Program-made: the position numbers and the translations under genes
Assembly (NCBI GenBank): GCA_963691705.1
Contig: OY829539.1
Location: 75,489,255 to 75,553,254 of the forward strand
Source: Viola odorata
Lineage: Eukaryota > Streptophyta > Magnoliopsida > Malpighiales > Violaceae
Reading direction: 5' to 3'
DNA: 64,000 nucleotides
Notes under the pieces: model-generated
What the model saw: only the letters and a program-made list of their open reading frames with translations
Told to the model about the DNA's origin: nothing
Databases searched by the model: none
Shown here: piece by piece, positions 43,945 to 55,874 of the stretch
How the letters are laid out: every line of letters begins with the position of its first letter
Position numbering within the stretch: position 1 is the stretch's first letter

Positions 43945-44781
43945 TCACGATAAGCTGTAAGCACTGCATTTTTCAACACCCTCACTACACCTCTTAATCC
44001 TAGCAACAGAAAGCAAAACAGCAACTGTAAAACGACTAATAGCCTTAGCATCCGATTTCACAAGCCCTATAACTTCCTTCGCCAGTGAAGGATCCTGCTT
44101 CACTGCAAAATTAATATGAAGTAACACCGTCCCTTCGATTTGCCTAACAATATAACTCACTCTCCTAAGCCCCAATTCACGCCCGAAAAACACAACAATA
44201 CCTTCAATCACGTCCCTCTTATGACTATTAACCCCCTTCGATGCTAAAACCAGCAATTGATACCCCAAAGAGGGCAAGTCTTGTAAATCCACCCGTTTCA
44301 TCCCTCTAAACACTTTATTCAAAAACTCCCTACCTCTAACCTAATCAAGAAACCCTAAAAAATCCCTAGCAAGAAACACAAATTTGACTAGCAACCCCTT
44401 CGACCATTCGATTCCAATAATACCCCTATCGAAAATCAAATTCACACATTCATTCCCTTTCTCTTTACTAAGTAAGGCAAAACAAACAGGAAGGAGCTCG
44501 AGTATTTGCGAGTGAGTAATTTTGGCAAATCGGGGACGATTTGGTCAACGATTGAGTGGAAGGCATCGACCGGGAGGGTAGGTAGCATGGAGCAGAAGAG
44601 AGTGATGGTTTTGAGGGAATTGGAGTCGCGAGGGATTTGGGAGGAAAGGAAGAGGTGAGTGTAGGCGGAAAGCGGGGAGGAGAGGAGAGAAGAGAGTGGA
44701 GGCGAGGTGAGTCATGAGAGAGGGAGATGAGGGAGAGGAGTGAGAGTATGTATTTGGAGACGGCGAGTGACGGAGAATCCA
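43945..44781 (-). pseudogene. FANCI: FANCI (Fanconi anaemia I) N-terminal fragment
   Basis: Read on the minus strand, successive frames give SPSLAVSKYILSLLSLISLS, then [83 protein letters not shown] and [20 protein letters not shown]. This is the order of the N-terminal helical region of plant FANCI as I recall it. At least two frameshifts are needed (near 44670 and 44480), and a TAG interrupts the frame near 44341. Neither the extreme N-terminus nor the large C-terminal remainder is present. FANCI pairs with FANCD2 in interstrand crosslink repair; this copy cannot make the protein. No intron is evident across about 830 bp, but I do not know the intron positions of the parent gene. Confidence 0.75.
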
Positions 44782-45789
44782 TTATAATCTCTCTTTTTTT
44801 ATTTTTTAACTGAGGATCCATTAATAATTTAGAGCGAGTTCATAGTTCAAAATGTTATTACCATTTTATTTAATCAATAATGACAGACGCGAGTTTTTGA
44901 TGTTTAAATACACGCCGATCAGACGCCAAACAGAAATTCAAAAGCAAATCCAGAACAACTGATCATAATACTATCCAGCACCAAAATCCAACAGGAAATT
45001 TACAGTTTGGAGAGTTGATCTGCACGTCAAGCCACAAAACCATCCAATCCCCTATCGCGCGTTCGCTACAAGTACAATCTTTTCACCTGACAGAACCCTT
45101 AAAATCACTCCTGCAATTTGCATTCCATGACTCATTTTTTGAAACTTGAGAGCAGATACAGAATTTTTACAAAGAATAAGGAGACAAGTTTTACAGAACA
45201 ATATCATTAAAACTTCCTGTATAAGCCGAAACATGACTGACTCTCAAATCCATACACAAGACCCGCATGATTACACCGAGATGGTAACACCGATGCAACA
45301 CCCACACCAAACCAAACTACGCTCCCCACGCGAGGATACATATAATACATGATGCAAAAATTAGCCATCTTCCCACATTCTCCTGTAACATAAACTTACA
45401 GAAAAAAGAAAACCTAAATACATAGATTGTGCATACAACAAGCCAATGCAGGGAGGTTTTATCCATAAATCCCCCAAACATTACCTCCTCCCAACCACTA
45501 GCGCCTCCCTTGAACCCTCCTTTTTGGCGCGTCTCCTTCCTTTGATTCAACGATATAACTGAAGAACCACGCTTCATACTCAACTACAAGAATGGTACAG
45601 GACACAACAACAACAGTCAAAGTTGGATACAACAAGCCTTATTCCCTGTGTGCGATTCAAAACCAAGACGATGAAGGATGGCGGTCGTATCTGCAACTTT
45701 CCTTTCTTCATGATAACTCCTCAGAGGCCATACATACAACATACAGTGCCCAGAAGACCAAACCAAATGAAGATCCTTTAATGGTACAA
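44782..45789. other. Intergenic and PBL27-like 3' UTR
   Basis: No coding feature was supported. The right part (about 45000-45789) is likely the 3' UTR and downstream flank of the kinase gene. Confidence 0.4.
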
Positions 45790-48700
45790 TCAATCATTTG
45801 ACCCATCAAAGCTACCCATTGCATTCGCACGCTTCCTTTCTCTCCAATTTTCACCCCATACTTTTGCCTCCGCGACTGCACGTTCCCTATCTAAATCGCG
45901 GTTCCTTGGAGTTTCTCTTGCTCTGCTGGTATTTACAGGACTGTCTCTCTGAGAATCATTTCGCTCTGAATCATCGAATCCCCATTTCCTGCCTGACCCT
46001 CCTCCAGTTTCACTCTTTCCTAACTCTCCCTCATTGCTCAATTCCCTATTATGATCTCGCCTTCTATAATCAGGTGAATTTCTATAACCAGAGGGGGAGC
46101 CGTGCTGACCACCACGTCTGTGCTCATCTGGGCTGTCCAGCCCATCTCCCATGCTTCTTCGATCATCTCTGTTCCTAGGGGTAGATGGCCCAACTCGGTT
46201 ACTTTGATTAGGGGCATTTGGGTCATAGGTCTGGGATGCTAAATATGAAAGTGCAGTTACAACATCTCCAATTAAAGGCCTCGTTGCAGCTTGTTCTTGC
46301 AAGCACATGGCTGCAACTGCAAGAGCTTGATACAATCCTCGCATGGGATAACGACCTTGAAGCAATGGGTCAGCCATTTTGGGGAACTTCCGGCGGTCCT
46401 TGAAAAGTGGTCGTGCCTACATATCCCCAAGTTCACAGAAAAAAAAGAGCAAAAATATCACTCCATGTTAATTCAAAGGTGACAAAAAGGGAGTGTCTGT
46501 GATATAATTTATGAACATGAGTCAGGGAAAGACTTACCCATGCAACAAGATTATTCTCTCCAGGCGCGCGGGTATTATCGATGGCCTTGCGTCCTGTGAT
46601 AAGTTCAAGAAAGACAACCCCAAAACTATAGACATCAGATTTTAGAGTAAGCTGGCCAGTCATAGCATATTCCGGAGCACAGTAACCATAAGTCCCCATC
46701 ACACGTGTGGAGACATGAGTCTTGTCACCCACAGGTCCCAGCTTTGCAAGTCCAAAATCAGAGAGCTTAGGGTGATAACCCTCGTCAAGAAGAATGTTAG
46801 ATGATTTCAAGTCACGATAAATAACAGGAGGGTTTGCTTTGTCATGCAAGTATTCCAAGCCTTTAGCTGCCCCAGCTGCAATTTTCATTCTTGTGTTCCA
46901 GTCAAGAGGTTCCTTGTCAGGAGGAAGATCTGAAACAAGATTAAAATTCAGTTATTACAGTGGGTTGAAGAAGCAATACTATTATAATTCAAGATCTCTA
47001 AACTAAGTTGCTTGAAGACATCATGCAATTTTCTTATAGATAATGATCCTCTCTATCTGATGTGAAAACTATATTCAAGTTACTATGATCAGGATGCCAA
47101 AGTATTGACAAATATTTTCTGTCACGAGCATATGAAAATTAAAGCAAGTGATGCTTTGCCCCTCCCAACACTCTAAGCACTTTGAATCTTTTCTTTAAAA
47201 AATATAAAAAAATAAAAAATAAAAATTGCATGCATCCTAGTAACAGGAATCTAGCAAAATGAGGATTCCATTGTCAACTAAATTGCAAGTCTGCCTCATC
47301 CTAGGAATCCTCATATACAGTTTTAGAACTAGTTAAAGTTCAATTCTATTATACTACTACTTTGAAACTAGTTACAATGGAGTTTCTAAATACTAAGCTA
47401 CACCTGTCTACTACCACTAGAATGCCAAAGATTGCTAGATTCCTGTTACAAACACGTCGAAATCAACAGCCGCATACCCTGCCCACCCATTTTGTCAAAC
47501 TCTACGCATCTGTTACATTAACTAACCCAATTTCCAGTCTCCTAGATTAACCTCTCCTCTCTGATGTCTAAAAGTGAACAGAACTTATACTTAGAATATC
47601 CTGACACTTCGACTTCAATCATTGATCTTGAGATCTCAATAAAAATGCTGCTGGAGTGGCATGTTAACCCACTGAAAACCATGTGATAAGTGAAAGCACA
47701 GGTTTCAGGGAAACAACACCGCCAGTCAACTACCACAGCTAAAACAAAATTGCTTGCTTAACATAAGTGGTAACTATCAACGGCTAAAGAATGCATCTGC
47801 TTCAAAACTAATCCACTATGGACCTCTTTTATCAATTTCCCCAATAGATATTGATCTAAACATAAGACTCCTCTCAGTCAAAAAGATGGAGGAAAAGAAA
47901 TATAATGCTTAGAAGTAGGCAAAGAAAACATCATTCGCCTCATGAATATGTGCTTCCATCTTCTATGACTCACTAAACCATGAAATAATGCTGACTAAAA
48001 AATAATTAATTCAGTTTAGACCTGACAGAAAACATAGTAAACAATAGATGTAATAGAATGAGCAAGCAACATTTCGGGTTTGGATAACTTGAAATAGCAT
48101 GCCATACACAATTATATAGCGAAGACAATAGGAATGGTTGCTCACAATTCACCTAATACTGATTATAGTCATGAACATTGGTTTGGGATTCTCTGAAAGA
48201 AGTTGGTGAACCAAAATCAAGATGATTAAGGTTTGCACCCTGACTACTTCCCTCCCAAAGTAAAGGTAAATATAAGATCAAGCACTACAACCTCAAGAAA
48301 GTTGACTTGGTAACTTATAATCTGGCATCAAAGAAATATGCAAGTGAAACCAATAGCTGCCGTTGCAACTGGTTCAATGTACCCAATGAACACATGCGCC
48401 AACAATAAGACAAATACAACATCACAAAATTGACTCATTGTACAGTCAAGTGAGAGAGTGATTGATGTGTTTCTATTAAATACAAATATATTATCTCAGC
48501 CTAGGAGAAAAGAAATGTATAATTTGATGTAACTCATAAAAAATTACTTCAGCATATGAAATTCAATTTTGTGCGCGCTATGGGAGCAAAGTTGAACTAG
48601 GAACGATGAGATTTCATGAGTATAATACATTAAATTAAGAAAGCACAGATATCTAACCATGTAAATGATCCTCCAAAGAACCCAATGGCATGAATTCATA

Positions 48701-50099
48701 AACAAGGAGGCGTTGATCCCCATCAGCACAATAACCAATCAAGTTTACAAGGTTTGGATGGTGCAGAAGGCTAAGCATGAGGACTTCCACCAGAAATTCT
48801 CTATTTCCCTGCAGCCCATTCCGGTCAAGTTGTTTTACAGCAACTACCTGCAGCCACAATGTCCATCCAAGTAGGTACTGTCAGAGGGGAGATGAAATGT
48901 GGAAACAATATTAGTAGAGGGCTAAGTAGGAGTAATTTACACAATGCGGAAGCAAGATGTTAATAAAAATTATACCAACTTTCATGCATGATAGCTAGAA
49001 CAACCAATTCAAATATTCCCAACTCACCTGGCCAGTGCTCTCCAAACGACCTTTGTAAACACGTCCAAATCCACCTTCACCTAACAAGCACTCTGGTCTA
49101 AAGTTCTTTGTGGCAGCAGCTAACTCTCTGAAGGTGAATGTCTGAGCTGCAATATGAGCTGTAGACCCATCCTTTGGAATCACCGCATCCTTCTTAGTAT
49201 CAGATCCACTCCGGGATTTTGATTTTTCTAAGCCAATAAGTAAATTAGTAACTAGGATTCCACAATGTACGTTCCTTAACTGAAATATAATTGAGCACCC
49301 AAAGCACTAAAGACTTATGTTCCTACTTTGTAAGTGTGCTAGCACACCTTCATAAACCAAATGCTCCATTATAAATCCATATTGTATAGGGTGCAATAAT
49401 GATACACTTTCTCTCATGTGTTGAGTAATCTGAAAAACTTGGCAAACGATACAATATGCAAGCAATGTGAATTTAAGCATAGCTTTTTACCTATTTAATA
49501 TGCATCATAGAAGAAATTGGTTCAGAGGCATGTTCATATAATTTTCTAGCATGTCTACTATCTATAAAAGCTGGAGCTTAAGAAGTTTTCTTTTGGAGTG
49601 CGTGCGGTTGGACAAATTTAATAAGACAATTATAAGTTCAAACATAAGAACCAACAGAATCGCGTTCCTAGAATTACAAGTAGATCTCCAAAGTGATATC
49701 CGGCGGCACCACTCCACTCGAATAAAGGACAAACTGCACAAGTCACAAGTAAATCTAGCCAGCAACCATCACAGAACTCTAAACACTAACATCTAAGAAC
49801 CCCCTAATTCCACAAACCAACCACAGACGAAACAGATCAAAGTAGCAACATATACAACCAGCAACCTACCACCAAAACACTCATAAAACAACCAGAAAAC
49901 ATACAATTCAACACACCGCAACCAGAAAAACAAAAAAATCCAAACTCCAAATGAAACTTTTACCTGAACCAACTCTGGCAACATTATGGGACTGTGCAGC
50001 GGACCCTTCTTTTACAGAATTCTTCTTGCCCACTTCTTTAACAATACCACCACTACCGTCCTTGTTTGATGAACCAAAACAAGGAAAACACCCACCCAT
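45790..50099 (-). CDS. PBL27: Receptor-like cytoplasmic kinase, PBL27-like
   Basis: Five exons: 50099-49964, 49227-49028, 48847-48658, 46929-46538 and 46416-45790. They total 1545 nt, or 514 residues (Arabidopsis PBL27 is about 513). The N-terminus [11 protein letters not shown] carries Gly2 and Cys residues for myristoylation and palmitoylation, so plasma-membrane attachment is expected. The kinase domain has GEGGFG at 95-100, Lys117 in VAVK, the catalytic loop YRDLKSSN (Asp215), and DFG with Asp233. The activation segment [13 protein letters not shown] matches the PBS1-family site GDK cleaved by the Pseudomonas protease AvrPphB. The long Arg/Ser/Asp-rich C-terminal tail with [14 protein letters not shown] is typical of PBL27 and not of shorter PBLs. 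PBL27 links the chitin receptor CERK1 to MAPK signalling; here that is inference from identity. The 1.7-kb intron 3 holds no element I could identify. Confidence 0.95.
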
Positions 50100-51638
50100 G
50101 TCAAATCCAAACAAATCAAACCCGAGCCAACAGACTTCAAGCTCAACACTACACCCAAAACCCAACAAAGAAAAAAGAAAAAAAGAAATTGAAACTTTTG
50201 AAAGCTGGAGCTTTTTGTCAATCACTCTTCTGACAATTCACTGTCAAGTCACTCCTTACGTTGCTTCTGCCTTTCCTTTCTCTCTCTACACTCTATCTCT
50301 CTAGGATCTTTAGTGTCCATGGAAGAGAAAGATCGAGACAGACCGAAGGGTGTTAGATCAACAAACAAATCAAAGGAACTGATGTGGAAGCAAGCAGGCA
50401 AGCAACCAACAACAACAATGATAAAGAAAAATAAATAAAGAAAATTATCAGTGATTAAAAAGGGTTAGATGTGAATTTCAAATTCTAAATAAAGTTGTTT
50501 TTTTAAATAAAAGAAAAGAAAAGAAATCCTTATATTCCAAATCATATTAACCTGCCACTGATGTCTTAAACCATATCCATGACTTTATCCTTCTATATTT
50601 CCACTTTTACAATACTCCAGCTACTAACCTCGTGGATAAAATTGGACACAAATAATACTTGAATGGTGTCTGGTGGCTGGTGGCGCGTTTACACATTTGT
50701 GATGGACATTTTTAACACGTTTAAAATTGTTTAAGAATGAAGATGTAGGTTCTAGATTTGATTGTGTGAGATTTTAGCTTCACTGATTGGTATGCTTGGT
50801 TGATCCAACGACCCTAAAACTCAGTGAGTATTCTTTTTACTGTTGGATTTCCTGATTTTTTAAAATTTTATTTAACCTTGTGACTTTTCTGATCAATACA
50901 ATTAATCCTTTTTGTATTAAAATAATAATAAAAATAAGTAAAAAAGGTAATTTTTAATTTTTATGAGGAGAAAATTTTCACATTTTAACTTTCCTGTGTG
51001 GTCAATAAAATATACTCAGCTAAAATCATACGACTTTATTTATTTTCAAATGAAAAAATCATACGACTTTTTTATTTATTAAAGATATATAAGTCTACCT
51101 AATTAATGAGGAGCCGGAAATAGCATGTCATCTACCTAATTAATGAGGGTTGGCATGGACTAATTAGTAATCTAGTACTAGTAACAATCCTCACAATGGT
51201 CAAAGATGTTTGGAAATTGGAAATTTAACGCAAACTAAGGAGACATTATGAGAAAATCAAGGATGGAGTCTTTTCAGTCCCAATTAATGAACGTTTGGAA
51301 ATTGTAAGCATTTTTAACGTAATGATTGGTTGAATATAATTTCTTGCTTCTTGTTTCAATTAATGAACGTTTGGAAATTGTAAGCATTTTGGGTTCGAAT
51401 TTGGGCTAGTTTTCGCGGGATGTCCTTGAATAATTGGAAGAGTTTTTTTCGCCTAAACCCAATCCTCAACCTCCATTTTTGACCAGAACAAGAACTTCAC
51501 TTTTCTGTCAAAATTTTCGTTCAAAATTTGAATAATATATCTCGAAACTCAGGAGTGGAGAATTGAAGCATCATAGTAATGTCACCCATCCATCTCTTAC
51601 AGAGAGCAATTGTTTTGGAATGATAGAACAGTTTATTA
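50100..51638. other. Kinase promoter and AT-rich intergenic DNA
   Basis: The kinase 5' UTR and promoter lie at the left; a CT-rich tract is at about 50275-50305. From about 50480 the sequence is AT-rich. The block TTAATGAACGTTTGGAAATTG occurs twice, at about 51284 and 51360, each followed by TAAGCATTTT. No gene was seen. Confidence 0.4.
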
Positions 51639-52215
51639 ATGATAGATGCACTCACAGTTCCATCAAATCTCACCTTCTTTGCAATGAAAAACATTGTTAA
51701 TATCGATGAGAAATGGTTTTTCATGATGAAGAAGATTCAGACATACTACCTCCTTTCGGATAAAGAAAAGCTTATAAGAACTATCAAAAATACCAATTTT
51801 ATTCCTAAAATTATGTTCATATCAGTTGTTGTTAGGCCTAGGTGTATGACTGTGATGACAATTGTACCTTTGATGGTAATATATGAGTGTTTTCATTAGT
51901 TAATGAGGTTGCTGCTATTAGGTTTAATGTAAATAGATTAGTTGGTACCTTGGAACTAAAGTCAATCACTAAGTTCAATGGAAATGTGGTTAGAATGTTT
52001 ATCATTGAAAAAAGATTGCCTGCAATTAAAAATAAATAGCCTAGCAATTGCATAATAGAGTCAATTCTAATTCAGCAAGATAATGTAAGGATCCATATCC
52101 ATGAAGATTTTGATTTTTTACTAGTGGTACAAGATTTAGGATTGAATGTCAAAATTACAACTCTCCTATAAAAACTACCTATAATATTAAATGCCGATTT
52201 ATTTATCATTTACAC
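51639..52215 (+). pseudogene. Mariner-like (MLE) transposase fragment
   Basis: The frame gives NIVNIDEKWFFMMKKIQTYY, then LLSDKEKLIRTIKNTNFIPK and IMFISVVVRPR. After frameshifts come VGTLELKSITKFNGNVV, FIIEKRLPAIK, and after a stop SILIQQDNVRIHIHEDFDFL. This is the catalytic core of plant mariner-like transposases: the first Asp lies in IDEKW and the second in QQDN. The third catalytic Asp region is unrecognisable past about 52180, and the DNA-binding N-terminus is absent. MLE transposases act in trans on Stowaway MITEs, which are also present in this window. Dead copy. Confidence 0.82.
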
Positions 52216-55200
52216 TAACCAATCATATATTATATTATATATATATATATATATATTTATTTTTTTTGGAAGAATATATAATATGTTGTTGGTGTAATTG
52301 CTATAAAAATGAAAGAGCAATTACACCGGTAAAATGCAAGCCCTTTTATCATTTATGTTCTTTTATTAGTGTGGGTATATATATCAATATAAACATTGAT
52401 ACATTATATAGCCTAGCTAGTACATTGACGTCTCATCGATGGATGTCTCGTCTCTATTGAAGAATGCATTTCAAATCTATAGACCATTCCCTTTTGAGGT
52501 TACCAATTCATGCTCTTTCTAAACATAAAACCTTTCCCATGCCCTAAAACCCCGCTTTCAATTAATTTTCCACGTCACCATTTATGCTTTTTAAAGAAAC
52601 TTTTCTAATTTGTTCATACCATACCACCATTCATTTTGCCGTTTTTCCAAGTTGATCCACCAAAAACAATTATGCACTATAGGTCCATATTTTCTCCTTT
52701 CTTTTGCGGCCATACCATTACGAGACTCCAATTATATCATAATTGCATCAAAAATTAAGAAAAATTTGGATAGATTATGATCTACCTACATCATGATATA
52801 GGATGATGACACGTGTCTAAAAGTGTCAAGAATAGTGGTATTCTAGCACTATTTGGGGTACGTGTCATCATCTTAAATCATGATGTAGGTAGATCATGAT
52901 CTACCCAAGTTTTTTCCGACTATTTGGCGGATCTTCTAATCTATATATGAACATCCAAACAATAAGAGCAAGAGCAGGTATAATGAGATAAAAAAATCAA
53001 CAGTAAAATTAGTTTTTTCTCGATAGATAAAAAAGACTAAAATTAGACTAGAAGCAACCAACTCGTTCCGAATGCATTCATCTCTTTAAAAAGTGATTAA
53101 AAACTATATATCTAGCTTAGGAAGTTAGGTTTTAATCTTCTTTTTAATTTCTTATTAGTTAGGTTTTAATGTTAATCTCAAGTAATTAGTTTAGATAATT
53201 TTTTATGACATAATTCACCTTCATTAACTTCAACCAATGATATTAGTCAAATTTTCTGAAAATCTATTGCAAACCTCTCACTTCGCTAGATCTTGTCTTA
53301 ACACGTTTGGTTGTTGAGCTCTTCAATGTAGATTATCGAGAAATAATTGTCTGTTGCCGTTTGCACTTTGCATTCCCTGACGATCAACCAACCATACACG
53401 TGTCTTAAACGATAATCCGCCTTCAGTGTCATCGTCGTTATCGTTAGTAAGTGATAAAAAAATTCCTATTCTTAACTTATATTTTAAATTCCAACCTAAA
53501 AAATAAAACAATTTTCTTCTGAAAGATCTTTTTTTAAAAGAATTATTGATTTATTATCGAAAATTTAATTAGTACTTTATTTCTTTTGTAATTTGTGAGT
53601 AGGGATTGCGTGTTGGAGGGTAACGTCTAGTTGACCGCCGTCCACTGCTTTGAAGGCTAACACGTGGCACACTGACTTGTAGTCAAATATTGTTGACTAA
53701 TAACGGATCAATCAAATTGTTCTGTTTTGAACTGCAACTTTCTTATGGTTAATTAGCCGTCCCCCGATGATAATTGGCTCCATTAGTTTTCAGGTCCTTC
53801 GTAATCATCCGATAACACGTCATAACCAGCCAGAGCATATATCAGCTTGTTTTAATTTATCTACGAATTTTAAGTTTGAAGCATAAATATTCAGCTGCGT
53901 TAAAACTAAACTTATAAAAGAGTTTTACGATTTTATTACTATTCGACAACTTACTTAATTAAAATTTAAAGTAGTCGGTATCAAATACGATGACCGAATT
54001 CTTGATCGAAAATGAATTGGCACACAAAATTAAGAATAGAAAGAAACCAAGATAGTGCTATACATAAAAATAAAAGTAAAGCAGAAGCACCCTTCTGGTA
54101 GCCTTCTATATTTCTTTTCTGGTACCGTTCGCTTGCTTTGTCATGTAAAGCAGTAAGCACTGGTTGCGTAAGCTTGGGTGCCTTTGATGACATTCTTTTG
54201 CACTTGAGAAATTTGACAAAAAGTTACTCCATAATTACTTGATTGACATTGAAATAGCCAAAGATAAAATGCCTTCTCTTTCTATTTCAAGATAAAGTGG
54301 AATAAATTCCATGACTCCCTCAAGAAAAAAATGGATGTTGAAGTATCGATCGCTTTGTTTTTTCTATTTTCTTTCCCTGCTGTTGGCATCTTATGGTTGG
54401 ATAACCACTGCCACTATTGACCTGTGTTGTGTCGGCAGTTGGTCATCCAATTTAAAAAAAAATAAAAATAAAAACACAATTGATCATTCCTTATACTATA
54501 TAATATTATGTTTTACTTAAATTTAATTTATAGATGCTTATGATTTATGACGACTTAGTTGAATTATTCATCGATTAGAGTCGAGTGAGTAATTAGTATT
54601 AAATTGAAGGATTGAAAAGGCCGAGCCCAATGTACGTACTCTATCTTAATTCTTTTTAGGGATAGATTGGAATGCATTAAATTCTCATAATATAATGTCA
54701 CCGGATCTTTTGGAGGACCTTGATTTGGACGTCCATTAATATAGTGTTCATCTTATTATTATTAATTAAATTAAAATAATATATAAATTCTGAAAATTCT
54801 GAAAATGGTCAGATTTGAGATTCCTTTGGGTTTGACGGTACAAGATCTTTCCTTACGTATTTCAGATTTTGATGTTTGGAAAAGAGAGCTTTAATTAATT
54901 AATTAAATAATTCGGTGATGAGTGATATTCCAAGTAGGTAGGCCATTGCTTATAGTTCGGTGATGTTTGGAAAATGGTAAAAAATTCGGCATCTCACTGA
55001 GAAATTGTACTCCTCCGACGCCGAGAATTTATTCTAAATAAAGGCTCCCCATCGCATATCATTCATAGTGGCTCGACGTATGCGCATCAAATCTCCAACA
55101 TCAGAATGTGGTGCACAAGAATTCCGTCAGCACTCATTCCATGTAAATTAGTTTAAATACATTTTATTTTTATCGAAAAGTGCATAATAATATTCATAAT

Positions 55201-55556
55201 AATTAATTATCCTATAAATGCCATCGACTCTCGTATGTGAATAGTTCGGTGTTCTCGTTTCTTACTATCAGATACTTGAGGTTTAGCGAGAAAAGGTTTT
55301 CTAATAAAATCGGTGCAAAACAAACACGTGTATGTAATGATCGATGTTCAAATATACTAGGAAATTTCATATTTTTGTTTTCTTTTATTCATATATATTC
55401 ACCCTCATTGTACAACATATAAGCTTCAAACAGCCGCTTTATGTTAAATACCTAACAAAAATGAAGAGAGAAAAATAAAAGTGTTCAAAGAGTGTCAAAG
55501 ATGGTAATTATATTAATCAAAGTTACCGCCATTGTTGGTGATTAGTTAACTAGGAA
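52216..55556. other. Gene-free AT-rich DNA with a small inverted repeat
   Basis: A TA dinucleotide run is at about 52226-52256. The inverted-repeat element at 52761-52915 is listed separately. No exon-like structure with a known domain was seen up to the glutaredoxin gene. Confidence 0.4.
52761..52915. mobile_element. Small inverted-repeat element (hairpin MITE)
   Basis: The left arm runs from about 52761 to 52817 and contains GATCTACCTACATCATGAT and GATGATGACACGTG. The right arm (52859-52915) is its near-perfect reverse complement. The arms are separated by about 40 bp, so a transcript could form a long hairpin. No transposase is present. The family is unknown to me. Confidence 0.7.
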
Positions 55557-55874
55557 TTAAAGCCAAAGAGCACCAGCTTCTTTGAGCAATTTCTTGAGGG
55601 AGCCGTTGAGATGAAGGGTCATAACGGTATTCGCCGAGCCAACAAATTTGCCACCAACGAACACAGCCGGAACAGAAGGGTAGCACCCAAACTGTCTCAT
55701 GAGTGCCCACTCCATCTCTTTACCTGACCTCGACTCCACCTGGTCCAGCTCTATTATCGCCGGGCTCACCCCTTGCTCATAAAACAACCTCTTTATTGCA
55801 TGGGACATGCAGCATGAACTCTTGCTGAATATCACCACCGCCTTCTGCGACGCCAATTTCGTCACCCTGTCCAT
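55557..55874 (-). CDS. CC-type (class III) glutaredoxin, CCMS site
   Basis: A single exon of 105 residues, the usual length for plant CC-type glutaredoxins. The N-terminal strand [16 protein letters not shown] contains the active site CCMS, a CCxS form in which the fourth position is Ser, so a monothiol-type mechanism is likely. [18 protein letters not shown] holds the cis-Pro and the glutathione-binding Gly-Gly. The C-terminus [15 protein letters not shown] carries the LxxLL-like and ALWL motifs through which ROXY-type glutaredoxins contact TGA transcription factors and TOPLESS. The protein probably acts in the nucleus and cytosol. It is transcribed away from the tandem pair to its right and is more diverged from them. 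Confidence 0.93.
   Translation of the reverse strand: MDRVTKLASQKAVVIFSKSSCCMSHAIKRLFYEQGVSPAIIELDQVESRSGKEMEWALMRQFGCYPSVPAVFVGGKFVGSANTVMTLHLNGSLKKLLKEAGALWL

Noticed and set aside
53981..54193. 70-residue minus-strand frame starting MSSKAPKLTQPVLTAL
   Set aside because: The first 35 residues look protein-like, but I recognise no family and see no further exon. It might be a gene fragment; not supported enough to list.
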